A stretch of 64,000 bases of DNA from UBA2287 sp964479665. Lineage in GTDB: Bacteria; Bacteroidota; Bacteroidia; Bacteroidales; Tenuifilaceae. Of this stretch, positions 35,145-45,133 are shown piece after piece. The DNA is taken from contig CAYZNN010000005.1 in NCBI GenBank assembly GCA_964479665.1, positions 74,320 to 138,319 of the forward strand, in the 5' to 3' direction. The notes beneath the pieces are model-generated. The model was given only the letters and a program-made list of their open reading frames with translations. It was not told the origin of the DNA and made no database searches. The position numbers and the translations under genes are program-made. Every line of letters begins with the position of its first letter. The first letter of the stretch is position 1.

Positions 35145-37148
35145 TTAACTAATCATACTTAAAAACTCATCCTCAGAAATTATGCGTATTCCCATTTTTG
35201 TAGCCTTTTCGAGTTTTGAAGGTCCCATGTTTTCACCAGCAACTACCAATGTAGTGCTTCCAGACACAGCCGAAAGAACCTTGCCTCCGTTTAGCTCTAC
35301 CAACCTCTTTGCCTCGTCGCGTGAAATGCGAAAAAAAGTACCTGAAATAACAACATTGTAGCCCTTTAATTTAGTTGAAACCAATTCTAGGCTCTTACCT
35401 TCGGATGTTTTAACTCCATATTTTTCAAGTTTTTCAACAAACTCAATATTTATTGGGTTTTTAAAAAAATCAACGATACTTTGCGCAATCCTCTCCCCCA
35501 CCTCTTCAACTTCAACTAACTCATCGAAACGAGCATTTCGAAGCGCATTAATAGTACCAAAGTGCATTGCCAGTTTCTGAGCTGTTGTTTCACCAACATA
35601 TCTTATACCTAGGGCAAATATAAGTCGATGAAATGGAATATCCTTCGATTTGGCAATGCTGTTTATGGCATTTGTGGCCGATTTCTCGGCAAACCTATCT
35701 AGGGTTAGCAATTGCTCGTAACTGAGGCAATACAAATCGGCTGGGTCTTTTACGAGTGCCGAGTTGAAAAGAAGTTCAACTGTTTCTTCGCCTAGTCCAT
35801 CGATATCCATGGCTTTTCGACCAATGAAATGTACAATTCTACCCTTTATTTGAGGCGGGCAGGCATAAACATTGGGGCAGTAATGCCTTGCTTCACCCTC
35901 GGGCCGAATTAATTTACTTCCGCATTCTGGGCAATGCGAAATAAACTGCACTTTGCTGACCCCAATATCTCGCATAGTTTGGTCGACACCAACAATTTTT
36001 GGAATAATTTCACCACCCTTTTCAACCCAAACCGTGTCACCAGAATGCAAATTGAGCAGCTCTATCTGATCGGAATTATGAAGAGAAGCCCTCTTTACGG
36101 TTGTTCCGGCCAACTGAATAGGGTTTAAATTGGCAACAGGAGTAACTGCGCCTGTACGTCCGACCTGAAAATCTATTGATAAAAGTTGTGTTGCAACCTG
36201 CTCCGCCTTATACTTGTATGCAATTGCCCAACGTGGTGTTTTTGCGGTAAAACCAAGTAGATTCTGATGAATGTAGTTATTTACTTTTACAACAACTCCA
36301 TCTGTATCGAAGGGAAGTTGCTTACGTGCCGAATCCCAATGCGAAATAAAATCCTTAACTTCATCGATAGAACTGCAAAGTTTGGTTTCTGTAGGCACAT
36401 TAAATCCCCATTCACGAGCCTTAATAAGGCTTTGGAAGTGATTTGCAAACGGCAAATTATTACCTAATACAAAATACAGGAAGCAATTGAGTTTTCGGGA
36501 GGCTACCAATCGTGAATCGAGAAGTTTAAGCGTACCGGCGGCGGCATTTCGTGGGTTGGCAAAAGGGGCTTCGCCCTTCTGTATTCGAATTTGATTTAGT
36601 TCATCGAATATAGCATGGGGCATGAAAATTTCACCTCTTATTTCGAAATCGGGAGGGAAATCGCTACCCGATAACCTCAGCGGTACCGATTGTATTGTTT
36701 TTACATTGGAAGTAACATCATCGCCCTTACTTCCATCGCCACGTGTAACTGCTCTTCTTAAAACTCCATTTAAATATGAAATGGAAATGGCGGTTCCGTC
36801 GTATTTTAGTTCACATACATACTCTACTCCATTGGGTAAAACCTTTCGAACCCTGATGTCGAATTCTTCCAGTTCGCTAAACGAGTAGGTATTGGCCAAC
36901 GAAAGCATAGGGTACCTATGGGTTACCTGTTCAAAACCCTCACTAGTATCGTTACCAACCCTTTGAGCGGGCGACGATGGATCCGAAAACTCTGGAAACT
37001 TTTTCTCGAGCGCCTCCAGATCTTTCAGCATGGAGTCGAATTCGAAATCGCTGATTTGAGGTTTTGCCAATACATAATACAAATGGTTATGCCGGTTTAT
37101 TTCCGAGCGTAACCATTCAATTCGTTTTTTTGCTTCGTTGGGATTCAC
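35145..37148 (-). CDS. ligA: NAD-dependent DNA ligase
   Basis: This 667-residue ligase has the adenylation lysine K115 in ELKYDGTAIS, then RGDGSKGDDVTSN and GDTVWVEKGGEIIPK. A zinc finger (CPECGSKL with two more Cys around HYCPNVYACP) is followed by helix-hairpin-helix repeats and a C-terminal BRCT domain (about 590-667, GYNVVISGTFFRIS). Complete and of normal length. It joins Okazaki fragments and repair nicks. Confidence 0.97.
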   Translation of the reverse strand: MNPNEAKKRIEWLRSEINRHNHLYYVLAKPQISDFEFDSMLKDLEALEKKFPEFSDPSSPAQRVGNDTSEGFEQVTHRYPMLSLANTYSFSELEEFDIRVRKVLPNGVEYVCELKYDGTAISISYLNGVLRRAVTRGDGSKGDDVTSNVKTIQSVPLRLSGSDFPPDFEIRGEIFMPHAIFDELNQIRIQKGEAPFANPRNAAAGTLKLLDSRLVASRKLNCFLYFVLGNNLPFANHFQSLIKAREWGFNVPTETKLCSSIDEVKDFISHWDSARKQLPFDTDGVVVKVNNYIHQNLLGFTAKTPRWAIAYKYKAEQVATQLLSIDFQVGRTGAVTPVANLNPIQLAGTTVKRASLHNSDQIELLNLHSGDTVWVEKGGEIIPKIVGVDQTMRDIGVSKVQFISHCPECGSKLIRPEGEARHYCPNVYACPPQIKGRIVHFIGRKAMDIDGLGEETVELLFNSALVKDPADLYCLSYEQLLTLDRFAEKSATNAINSIAKSKDIPFHRLIFALGIRYVGETTAQKLAMHFGTINALRNARFDELVEVEEVGERIAQSIVDFFKNPINIEFVEKLEKYGVKTSEGKSLELVSTKLKGYNVVISGTFFRISRDEAKRLVELNGGKVLSAVSGSTTLVVAGENMGPSKLEKATKMGIRIISEDEFLSMIS

Positions 37149-37156
37149 TATGTGTT

Positions 37157-37336
37157 CTACTTCTTAATATCGTAAAAGCAACGAACGGGTGAGTGAAGTT
37201 TACCTTCGGTTACCAGTTTCTTGATGGCTTTTTCAACATCCTTTTTTTCAATTCCAGCAGCTTCGGCTATTTCGCCAGCTTTCATGGCTTTCCCTTTCGA
37301 TTTCAGGGTTTCAAGCACCTTTACGTTTGCATCCAT
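37157..37336 (-). CDS. Small winged-helix protein upstream of ligA
   Basis: A 59-residue open frame starts MDANVKVLETLKSKGKAM and continues AGEIAEAAGIEKKDVEKAI, KKLVTEGKLHSPVRCFYDIKK. This is a helix-turn-helix plus wing, of the kind found in MarR- or ArsR-type DNA-binding domains reduced to the core. It ends 8 bases before the ligA start codon, so the two are co-transcribed. Lysine content is high, consistent with DNA binding. I assign no target. Confidence 0.75.
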   Translation of the reverse strand: MDANVKVLETLKSKGKAMKAGEIAEAAGIEKKDVEKAIKKLVTEGKLHSPVRCFYDIKK

Positions 37337-37492
37337 GCTTAGTTAGTTATTGGTAATTAAATGATTAACTCAACAAATACATTTCTGTTAACAACAAAAA
37401 TAGGCTATTACCAATGAAAAAGCAACAATTAAGAGACAAGTAAAAAGTTAAATGATTCGAAATTGCTTTAGTAACGAAATGCATAAAAGCAT

Positions 37493-37500
37493 TACCTTTG
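37493..37500 (+). promoter_or_regulatory. Possible -7 box near the alpha-amylase start
   Basis: TACCTTTG is a perfect TAnnTTTG ending 5 bases before the ATG at 37506. If used, the mRNA would be nearly leaderless. It may instead lie inside the coding region if an upstream ATG (37452) is the true start. Confidence 0.25.
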
Positions 37501-37505
37501 AGTTT

Positions 37506-39206
37506 ATGGCCCATACATTAAATATTTACCAGGTTTTTACTCGACTCTTTAGGGTTGACAGGGGTTTGAACAAACCCTTTGGTACAATTGAAGAGAATGG
37601 CTGTTCAAAATTTGAGCATTTTTCGGATATTGCCCTAATGGAATTCAAGAATATGGGTTTTACCCATATTTGGTTCACTGGAGTTTTAAGGCACGCAACC
37701 TGTACAAATTACGATTGGTTTGGAGTTCCGAGCAGCAACCCTTTGGTTGTGAAAGGTAGAGCTGGGTCGCCCTACGCTATTAACGATTACTACGATGTTG
37801 ACCCCGATTTGGCAGTAAATCCGGCCAACCGCATGGAAGAATTCGAAGCCCTAGTGAACAGATGCCATGATAATGGTTTGAAGGTTATAATCGACTTTGT
37901 TCCCAATCATGTTGCTCGTCAGTACCGAAGCATAAACCAGCCAGATGACACTGGTTGTTTAGGCCAAGCAGATAATATTAACATAGCCTTCGACCCTCAG
38001 AATAATTTTTACTATACCCCCCAAAAGGCTTTTCAGCTTCCCGAAGGAATTTGTTTTCCCTATGCACTTGGAGCCTCACCCTATTCCGAATTCCCTGCAC
38101 GGGCAACTGGTAACGATGCGTTTACGCCTAAACCTAATTTAACCGATTGGTACGAAACCATTAAGTTGAACTATGGCGTAGACTATTTAAATGGGCGCAA
38201 CGAATATTTCAACCCTATTCCTAATACATGGCACAAAATGCGGAACATTCTGATTTTTTGGGCAAAAAAAGGGATTGATGGCTTCAGGTGCGATATGGCC
38301 GAGATGGTGCCAATAGATTTTTGGGCTTGGGTAATTCCCCAAATAAAAGAAAATTATAAATCACCCATTTTTATTGCTGAAGTATACAAGCCCAGTGAAT
38401 ACGTAAACTACCTAAATTCAGGATTCGACTTCCTTTATGACAAAGTTGGGTTATACGACATTTTACGCGCATTGACAGAGGGCAACGGTTCTGCTAGAGA
38501 AATTACTTATTTATGGCAACGCTACGAAGGCTTCAATCATAAAATGCTTCGTTTTTTAGAAAACCACGACGAACAACGTATTGCTTCGCATTTTTTTGCA
38601 AACAACCCTGCTAAGGCAATTCCAGCAATGGTACTCTCTGCAACTTTGCATAAAGGACCAATAATGATATATTTCGGGCAAGAAATTGGAGAAAAAGCAT
38701 TATATAGTGAGGGTTTCAGTGGTTACGATGGACGCACCTCTATTTTCGATTACTGGAGAATTGAGGATTATCAGAAGTGGGTTAACATTGGAAAGTTCGA
38801 TGGACAATTTCTAAATGATGAACAAAGGCAACTTCGCAACTTCTACATTAAACTTAGCCAACTTCGGTTACAAAGCGAAACTATTCCTCAAGGAGGTTTT
38901 TACGATCTGATGTGGGTAAACTCAGATGGGATAAACACTGATAAAATTTACGCCTTCATTCGATATTTCAAAAATGAGGTATTGCTTATAGTTTGCAATT
39001 TCGATCAGATAAATGGTTACAGCATAAACCTTCGAATTCCTAACGATGCCATAACAGTAAGCCAATTACCCATTGATAGGCCCTGGCAAGCCTATGAGTT
39101 ACTAAATAATAGTTTCAACTTTGAAATTGATCCAAACCAGGCATCAAGCAATGGTTTCCATATTAATTTAGACCCGAACCAAGCGTTAATATTCAAATTG
39201 CATTAG
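37506..39206 (+). CDS. GH13 alpha-amylase family glycosidase
   Basis: This protein of about 566 residues has a GH13 barrel: NIYQVFTRLFR at the N-terminus, VIIDFVPNHVARQY (region I), IDGFRCDMAEM with the nucleophile Asp (region II), PIFIAEVYKP with the acid Glu (region III), and FLENHDEQRI (region IV). No signal peptide is evident, so it probably acts in the cytoplasm on maltodextrins or glycogen. Upstream ATGs at 37452 and 37479 extend the frame by 18 or 9 residues; family proteins start just before IYQVFTRLF, which favours 37506. Confidence 0.9.
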   Translation: MAHTLNIYQVFTRLFRVDRGLNKPFGTIEENGCSKFEHFSDIALMEFKNMGFTHIWFTGVLRHATCTNYDWFGVPSSNPLVVKGRAGSPYAINDYYDVDPDLAVNPANRMEEFEALVNRCHDNGLKVIIDFVPNHVARQYRSINQPDDTGCLGQADNINIAFDPQNNFYYTPQKAFQLPEGICFPYALGASPYSEFPARATGNDAFTPKPNLTDWYETIKLNYGVDYLNGRNEYFNPIPNTWHKMRNILIFWAKKGIDGFRCDMAEMVPIDFWAWVIPQIKENYKSPIFIAEVYKPSEYVNYLNSGFDFLYDKVGLYDILRALTEGNGSAREITYLWQRYEGFNHKMLRFLENHDEQRIASHFFANNPAKAIPAMVLSATLHKGPIMIYFGQEIGEKALYSEGFSGYDGRTSIFDYWRIEDYQKWVNIGKFDGQFLNDEQRQLRNFYIKLSQLRLQSETIPQGGFYDLMWVNSDGINTDKIYAFIRYFKNEVLLIVCNFDQINGYSINLRIPNDAITVSQLPIDRPWQAYELLNNSFNFEIDPNQASSNGFHINLDPNQALIFKLH

Positions 39207-39213
39207 CAACCAA

Positions 39214-39853
39214 TTATGGGTTGCATCCGCAGCTACAGGAATGAGAAAGATTCCTCGCTTTTTCGAAAGCTTCACGTCCCTCAGTAAAAGCAAACCATGC
39301 AATTCCCAAAGAACCAAGTACATCGATCCAGCCTATACCAAATATTTCGTAAATCAGACTGGATGCTAGTAATACAAAGGAGAGGTAAAAGCAGGTTCGA
39401 GTGCAATTGGCATCGGCAACAATAGCATTTGATCCTAACTGCTTTCCAACTCTCAGTTTCGCACGCATTAAAAACCACATGGTAAATATGGAAAGTACTG
39501 AAATAATAATTCCAACCATTGTAGTATGAGGTTCACTTTCCAAATAAATATTCAATACTGAACCTAAAACGAACCCTAAAGCTAATAAGGTAAAATGAGA
39601 AGCCTGTAATACGTATAGCTGTGCGCTCAAAACTATCGGGACTCTCATTAGAGGTATTTTGTAGGCGTATAACTAAATGAAGGATTCCAATACCTGAAAT
39701 CACTTCAACAAAACTATCGACACCAAATCCGAAAAGAGCTAACGTATCGTCTGAAATTCCAAATAGAATTGAAATTTAACCCTCAATAACATTATACAAA
39801 ATGGTTATTAAACTTAGACAAAAAGCATTTTTTAATAGAGCTCTTCTTGTCAT
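39214..39853 (-). pseudogene. Disrupted CDF/TMEM163-like cation transporter
   Basis: Read from the ATG at 39853, the minus strand gives a transporter N-terminus ending NVIEG, then an in-frame TAA (39776-39778), then ISILFGISDDTLALFGFGVDSFVEV in the same frame. The frame continues to about 39590 (RITGFSFYL), where a one-base shift is needed to go on as LALGFVLGSVLNIYLE and on to the Cys-rich end CSCGCNP. Two independent lesions indicate a decayed gene. The stop is one base from a Leu codon (TTA to TAA). It starts 2 bases after the intact CDF gene. Confidence 0.8.
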
Positions 39854-39855
39854 TT

Positions 39856-40746
39856 TCAAAAAACAATTTTATTTAAACGGCAAACTTCGTTGTTCATTTC
39901 CAATTCAATGGTATGGTGCGAAAAATTAAATGGCTCCAAAACGCTGGCAATTTGGTTTCTAACAATTGCCAGTTGTTGCATGTTTTCAATCTTTTTACTT
40001 AGTTTAATATGAGTGGTGAAAACATTCTGTTCACCATCGAGCGACCAAAGGTGGGTATGGTGCAAACTGCTAACCCCGTCAATACCTATAAGTTTTTCTT
40101 CAACTTGGGCAATACTGACTTTTGGAGGTGCGCCTTGTAGAAATATAAGTGCAGTTTCCTTGAGCCTTTTTATTACCTGCCAAAGTATAAAAAGTGTAAT
40201 TAGAATAGAGAGCGCCGGATCGATATACGTCGAATCTGTTACCATCATGATTAAACTAGCCAGTAGAACTGCTACCCAACCTAACACATCCTCGAGCATA
40301 TGCCAAAATGCAACCTTTTCGTTTAGAGTTTTACCCTCTTTTAATCTAAAGGCTGCATAACCGTTCACAGCAACTCCAACAAAAGCAAAAAAAAGCATAC
40401 CTAATGCATTAGATTCCTGAGGAGACAGGAAACGTTCAATGGCTTCAATTATAATAAATAATGAACCTGCAATAAGAATAATTCCATTAATTAATGCCCC
40501 TAAAAGCGAATAGCGCTGATAACCGAATGTGAACTTTTTATCTCCAGGTTTTTTCGACTTTCGTTCGAGTATCCACGCCATTCCTAACGAAAGGCTATCT
40601 CCCAAATCGTGTAGGGCATCGGAGAGTATGGCAACACTATTAACCAGTATTCCTCCTACCATCTCAAGAATAGCAAAGCCTAAGTTGAGGATGAAAGCAA
40701 GCTTTATATTGCTACCACTCGAGTTATGATTATGAGAAAGCGGCAT
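39856..40746 (-). CDS. CzcD-type cation diffusion facilitator
   Basis: This 296-residue CDF transporter has the zinc-site motifs SDALHDLGDS in TM2 and HMLEDVLGW in TM5. Its N-terminus is His-rich (MPLSHNHNSSG). The C-terminal domain contains HTHLWSLDGEQNVFTTHI and ends shortly after SHHTIELEM. It exports Zn2+ or similar ions from the cytoplasm. It lies downstream of the RND efflux operon, separated by a terminator, and upstream of the transporter pseudogene. Confidence 0.93.
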   Translation of the reverse strand: MPLSHNHNSSGSNIKLAFILNLGFAILEMVGGILVNSVAILSDALHDLGDSLSLGMAWILERKSKKPGDKKFTFGYQRYSLLGALINGIILIAGSLFIIIEAIERFLSPQESNALGMLFFAFVGVAVNGYAAFRLKEGKTLNEKVAFWHMLEDVLGWVAVLLASLIMMVTDSTYIDPALSILITLFILWQVIKRLKETALIFLQGAPPKVSIAQVEEKLIGIDGVSSLHHTHLWSLDGEQNVFTTHIKLSKKIENMQQLAIVRNQIASVLEPFNFSHHTIELEMNNEVCRLNKIVF

Positions 40747-40796
40747 AAATTGATATTGTACTTATAAGCCTTAACAGTTGTTTAGTAAAGTTGTTT

Positions 40797-40850
40797 AAAA
40801 AAAATGCCGACAACGCATGTGTTAAAAACAACCTGCGTAATCGGCATTTT
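40797..40850 (-). terminator. Terminator of the RND metal-efflux operon
   Basis: AAAATGCCGA (40801-40810) pairs with TCGGCATTTT (40841-40850), with an inner stem (CGCA...TGCG) extending it. On the minus strand a run of eight Ts follows. It ends the operon after the TolC-type gene. Confidence 0.8.
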
Positions 40851-40851
40851 A

Positions 40852-42027
40852 CTACAACTCAAAACTCAATAAATCGGCAATTGCCTTGGCCAATTCCAGT
40901 TCGAGTTCGAGCGAATGATCGGTAAATTCGTACAGAAACAAAACCTCAGTGTAAAAATCGACTATAGAGATTTCACCCATTTCAACAGCCTTTTTCAACA
41001 GTTCGATATTCTGATAACCGTCAATTGCAAGCACCGATGCGCGATAGCGCTCGTTTAAACTTTCGGTCTCCATGAACTTATGCTCAAACTCGGCTGTAAG
41101 CTGAAAATTGGCATCGGTGTAGGCGGCATTTGCAGCGGTATACCTTGCACGGGCCGCTCTCTTTCTGCCAATATCGGCCCAAAGAGGAATGGTTACGCCT
41201 GCTTTAATACCCCTAAAATGCTCGTCGGTGGCCTGCTCCGTTTCAAACCCAATTTCAAATTTAGGAAGCGCCTCGTGGCGCACAACGGCAAGGTTGGCTC
41301 TTGCCATATCGACCTGTGCTTGTGCCAACCCAAATCGCAAATCCTTCTGCTTGTAGGCACTCAAAAGCGAATCCTTGCTGGGAAACGAAATTGAAAATAT
41401 AACCCCTTGACTATCAATGGGTTTCATTCCATTCATGGCTAGCAACTTGTAGTTTAAAACCCTAATTCGAGCATCAAGTTCGTTTTGCCTTTGGCTTGCT
41501 TCGGCGGTTCGCATACGGGCATTGTTCAGGTCGAGCATCCCAACCAAACCGGCAGCAATTTTTCGCTCAAAAATTTGCTCCAAGGTTTTGGCTAAATCGA
41601 AACGTTTTTGGGCTTCTGATAACATTTTGGTTACTACCGCTTTTTCAATAATAAGCTGCTTGGCCTCTAACAGAATCTCTCGACGCGCAAACCTATATGC
41701 CAACTCTGCGCTTTTAATGGTTTGGTTTGCCAAAATTTTGCGCTTTGCATATGCTGTGGGAAAGTCGAAACCCTGACTGACTCCGTATACCGTTTTTACT
41801 CCCGTTGCACCAACCGATGGAAATCGGCCAAACTCAACGCTAGGATTTTCGAGGTAATTTTCGGCTCTGGCCTCAGCTTTTTCGAACTCTAAATGCGATT
41901 GTAGCGACAGCAATGTTGGGTTGTTTGCTTCGATGGTTGAAAGTACAGAATTCATACTTTTCTGACTGAATGCGCTATAGTCTACAAAAAGCAGCAGCAA
42001 TGCTAAAAATACTTTAAATGTTTTCAT
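40852..42027 (-). CDS. TolC family outer-membrane efflux channel
   Basis: This 391-residue protein has a signal peptide (residues about 1-21, ending AFSQ) and two outer-membrane efflux repeats with long coiled helices (ASQRQNELDARIRVLNYKL; VDMARANLAVVRHEALPKFEIGF). It forms the outer-membrane duct of the RND complex. It overlaps the pump gene by 4 bases (ATGA). It is shorter than typical TolC (about 450) but similar to CusC/CzcC relatives in Bacteroidota. Confidence 0.9.
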   Translation of the reverse strand: MKTFKVFLALLLLFVDYSAFSQKSMNSVLSTIEANNPTLLSLQSHLEFEKAEARAENYLENPSVEFGRFPSVGATGVKTVYGVSQGFDFPTAYAKRKILANQTIKSAELAYRFARREILLEAKQLIIEKAVVTKMLSEAQKRFDLAKTLEQIFERKIAAGLVGMLDLNNARMRTAEASQRQNELDARIRVLNYKLLAMNGMKPIDSQGVIFSISFPSKDSLLSAYKQKDLRFGLAQAQVDMARANLAVVRHEALPKFEIGFETEQATDEHFRGIKAGVTIPLWADIGRKRAARARYTAANAAYTDANFQLTAEFEHKFMETESLNERYRASVLAIDGYQNIELLKKAVEMGEISIVDFYTEVLFLYEFTDHSLELELELAKAIADLLSFEL

Positions 42028-45000
42028 TGCGAACCTCCCCCATTTTGTTTTCGAGTTGTTATAAAGTAAATAGAAGGAACAACGTAAATGTTTAGTAATG
42101 TTGACGAAAGCAAACCGCCCAGAATTACCTTTGCCATTGGGCTCTGTATTTCGTTCCCCGATAAATCGCCCTGTACAGCCAAAGGAATTAGCGCAAGAGC
42201 TGCCGTTAGGGCCGTCATTAGAATTGGATTTAGCCTATCGACCGAACCCTTCACAATGGTTTCGCGAAGCGAAATACCTTTCTGCTGCATATGCTGGTAG
42301 TTTGAAATAAGCAGAATTCCGTTTCGGGTTGCAATACCGAAAAGGGTAATGAACCCAATAATGGCCGGAATGCTCAAAATACCTTCGGAAAAGTAAATTG
42401 AAAATACTCCGCCAATTAGCGCCAATGGTAGGTTTAGCAGGATAATCCCTGCCAACTTAAAGTTTTTAAACTCCTGAAAAAGCAGTAGGAAGATTATAAA
42501 AACGGCAAGAATTGAAGTGATGGTAAGAGTTTGCGATGCCTTTGCTTCGCTCTCGAATTGTCCGCCATACTCTACCATATAGCCTTCGGGCAGCTTAACA
42601 TTTGCCGATATGTTCTCGCGAATCTTACTAACCAATCCTCGCAAATCGCCCTTCGAAACGTTGGCCGAAATAACAATTTTTCGCTGAACATTTTCGCGAC
42701 TTATGGAGCTGGGCCCCGATACCGAAACCACCTCGGCTACCTGTTCCAGCGGAACCTTTTTTCCGTTGTGGGTATCAATCAGAGCCGAACGAATGCCCTC
42801 GATGGTTTGGGTGTAATCGTTGGTAAACTTCAGAATTAAATCGAAGCGTTGCTGCCCCTCATAAATGTCGGAAAGTTTCTCGCCTCCAAAAGCCAGCTCA
42901 ACAAAATGATTAAATTCGTTAATGGTAATTCCGTATGCTGCAAGCATTTCGCGGTTTGCACGGATTTGAATTTGGGGAACTTCGACCTGTTGCTCCACGT
43001 TTATATCAACCAAACCTTCAATATCGGCAATGGCACTTTTTATTTCGTTACCTATTGTAAACATTCGGTTTAAATCGGTTCCGAATAGTTTAATGGCAAT
43101 GTTGGCTCGGGTTCCCGAAAGCATATGGTCTATTCGGTGCCCTAAGGGCTGACCAACAGTTACCGCAATTCCGGGAACTTTTGCAAGCGTTTCGCGAACA
43201 TCTTCTAAAAATTCAAACCTGTTGCGCTTTGCAAGGGTAAAATTCACATCTATTTCAGCGCTGTTGGTGGTTTGGGAGTGCTCGTCGAGTTCGCCCATGC
43301 CCGTTCGGCGGGCTGTGCTTGTTATTTCGGGTATAGCGAGCAGCTCTTTCTCAACTAAATTACCAATTCGGTTGCTCTCCTCCAACGATGTACCGGGTTG
43401 GGTAACGACCGAAAGGGTTAACGAACCTTCGTTGAACTCGGGCAGAAAACTACGTCCCATTTGGGTGAAAAGTAGCACTGAAACAGCGAAAAGCACTAAA
43501 GTAGATGCAAGCACCGCTTTTTTGTAGTAAAGCGACCACTCCAGAGTACGCTCGTAAAAAGCCGAAAGTTTTCGAACTAGCCACCTGTCCCTTTCGTTTC
43601 GAGCCAAAAACTTGTCGTTTGTGAGCAGCATTTTGGCAAGTAACGGAGTAAGAGTCATAGCAACAATAAGCGACACAAAAAGCGACACAATAAAGGCTAT
43701 GCCAAGGGGCTTTAGCATTCGGCCCTCCATGCCTGATAGGAAAAACAGAGGCAGAAAAGCAACCATTATTATTAGCGTTGCATTCAGAATCGATGCGCGA
43801 ATCTCTTTCGAAGCTTCGAAAACTATGGTGAATGCCGATTGTTTCTCATCGGCGCTTTTCAGCCTGTTTTGGCGGAGTCGCTTGTAAATGTTCTCCACGT
43901 CAATAATCGAATCGTCTACCAGTGAACCAATGGCAATGGCCATTCCACCCAAACTCATGGTGTTTATGTTGAGTCCGAGCAGTTTCATTACAATTATTGC
44001 TCCCAGCAGTGAAAGCGGGATGGCTAGCAGAGAAATAATAGTGGTTCGAAAACTTCCGAGGAAAAGAAACAGTATGATGATTACAAAAATGGCGCCCTCA
44101 ATAAGTGCGGTTTGCACGTTTCGAACTGAAGTTTCGATGAAATCGGCCTGACGGAAAATTTTGGTATCGAGTACCACATCGGCTGGAAGCGATTTTTGAA
44201 TTTCGGTCAAATTCGATTCGATTCTTCGAGTAAGTTCGAGCGTATTGGTGTTGGGTTGCTTCGATACAGAAACTATAATGGCCGGTTTGGCATTTCCCGA
44301 TGCGTAACCCATTTTTACGGCGTTACCAATTTTAACCTCGGCAACATCGCGAACCCTTACGGGTTTACTATTATTCATTTTAATGAACGTGGCACCCAGT
44401 TCTTCCAAATCGAAGGTACGGGCAATACCCCTTACAGCATACTCGTTACCAAATTGCCTAATGGGATTGGCAGTGGAGTTCATGCTCATACCGTTGCAAA
44501 TTTCGGCAAGTTCGTCGAGGGTTACTCCGAAGTAATTCATAAGCTGCGGATTGGCCAACACCTGATACTGCTTATAGTCGCCACCAATTATGGTAACCTG
44601 CGAAACGCCACCCGTAGCTAGTAGCAGCGGCTTAACATTCCACTCGGCAATGGTTCGCAAATCCATCATGCTGGTGCTATCTGCCTGAATACCAATAAAG
44701 AATATTTCGCCCATAACACTCGATTGCGGAGCAAGAGTTGGCATGCCAACCCCAATGGGCATTTGCGAAGTAACGGCTATTAGTTTTTCGCTTACAATTT
44801 GGCGAGCCCTGAAAATGTCAGTGCCCCAGTCGAATTCGACCCAAACAAACGAAAACCCCTGCGACGAGGCCGAGCGTACTCTACGTACATCGGTTGCTCC
44901 GTTTACAGCCGTTTCAATTGGAAAGGTAACCATTCGCTCCACCTCTTCGGGGGCCATGCCGTGCGCATCGGTCATTACCACAACGGTAGGTGCTGTTAGG

Positions 45001-45122
45001 TCGGGGAACACATCAACGTCCATGTCGAGAGCGGTTTGTGTTCCAACAACTATCAGAATAACCGAACACAGAAGTACGAAGTACTTATTGTTCAGCGAGA
45101 ATTTTATGATATTATCAAGCAT
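42024..45122 (-). CDS. CusA/CzcA-type heavy-metal RND efflux pump
   Basis: This 1032-residue inner-membrane pump has twelve predicted membrane segments. It shows LGGMAIAIGSLVDDSIIDVENIYKRL in TM4 (proton-relay acidic residues) and periplasmic loops with GQPLGHRIDHMLSGTRANIAIKLFGTDL, typical of the heavy-metal efflux (HME) branch. It drives metal ions out through the TolC-type channel using the proton gradient. Whether it prefers Cu/Ag or Zn/Co/Cd is not decided here. The methionines of the CusA Cu+ site would need an alignment. Confidence 0.95.
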   Translation of the reverse strand: MLDNIIKFSLNNKYFVLLCSVILIVVGTQTALDMDVDVFPDLTAPTVVVMTDAHGMAPEEVERMVTFPIETAVNGATDVRRVRSASSQGFSFVWVEFDWGTDIFRARQIVSEKLIAVTSQMPIGVGMPTLAPQSSVMGEIFFIGIQADSTSMMDLRTIAEWNVKPLLLATGGVSQVTIIGGDYKQYQVLANPQLMNYFGVTLDELAEICNGMSMNSTANPIRQFGNEYAVRGIARTFDLEELGATFIKMNNSKPVRVRDVAEVKIGNAVKMGYASGNAKPAIIVSVSKQPNTNTLELTRRIESNLTEIQKSLPADVVLDTKIFRQADFIETSVRNVQTALIEGAIFVIIILFLFLGSFRTTIISLLAIPLSLLGAIIVMKLLGLNINTMSLGGMAIAIGSLVDDSIIDVENIYKRLRQNRLKSADEKQSAFTIVFEASKEIRASILNATLIIMVAFLPLFFLSGMEGRMLKPLGIAFIVSLFVSLIVAMTLTPLLAKMLLTNDKFLARNERDRWLVRKLSAFYERTLEWSLYYKKAVLASTLVLFAVSVLLFTQMGRSFLPEFNEGSLTLSVVTQPGTSLEESNRIGNLVEKELLAIPEITSTARRTGMGELDEHSQTTNSAEIDVNFTLAKRNRFEFLEDVRETLAKVPGIAVTVGQPLGHRIDHMLSGTRANIAIKLFGTDLNRMFTIGNEIKSAIADIEGLVDINVEQQVEVPQIQIRANREMLAAYGITINEFNHFVELAFGGEKLSDIYEGQQRFDLILKFTNDYTQTIEGIRSALIDTHNGKKVPLEQVAEVVSVSGPSSISRENVQRKIVISANVSKGDLRGLVSKIRENISANVKLPEGYMVEYGGQFESEAKASQTLTITSILAVFIIFLLLFQEFKNFKLAGIILLNLPLALIGGVFSIYFSEGILSIPAIIGFITLFGIATRNGILLISNYQHMQQKGISLRETIVKGSVDRLNPILMTALTAALALIPLAVQGDLSGNEIQSPMAKVILGGLLSSTLLNIYVVPSIYFITTRKQNGGGSQ

Positions 45123-45133
45123 ATTCTCACATA

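Noticed and set aside
42024..45122. AcrB-type multidrug pump
   Set aside because: The periplasmic loop and TM4 acidic pattern fit the heavy-metal efflux branch, and the adaptor and small partners are His-rich.
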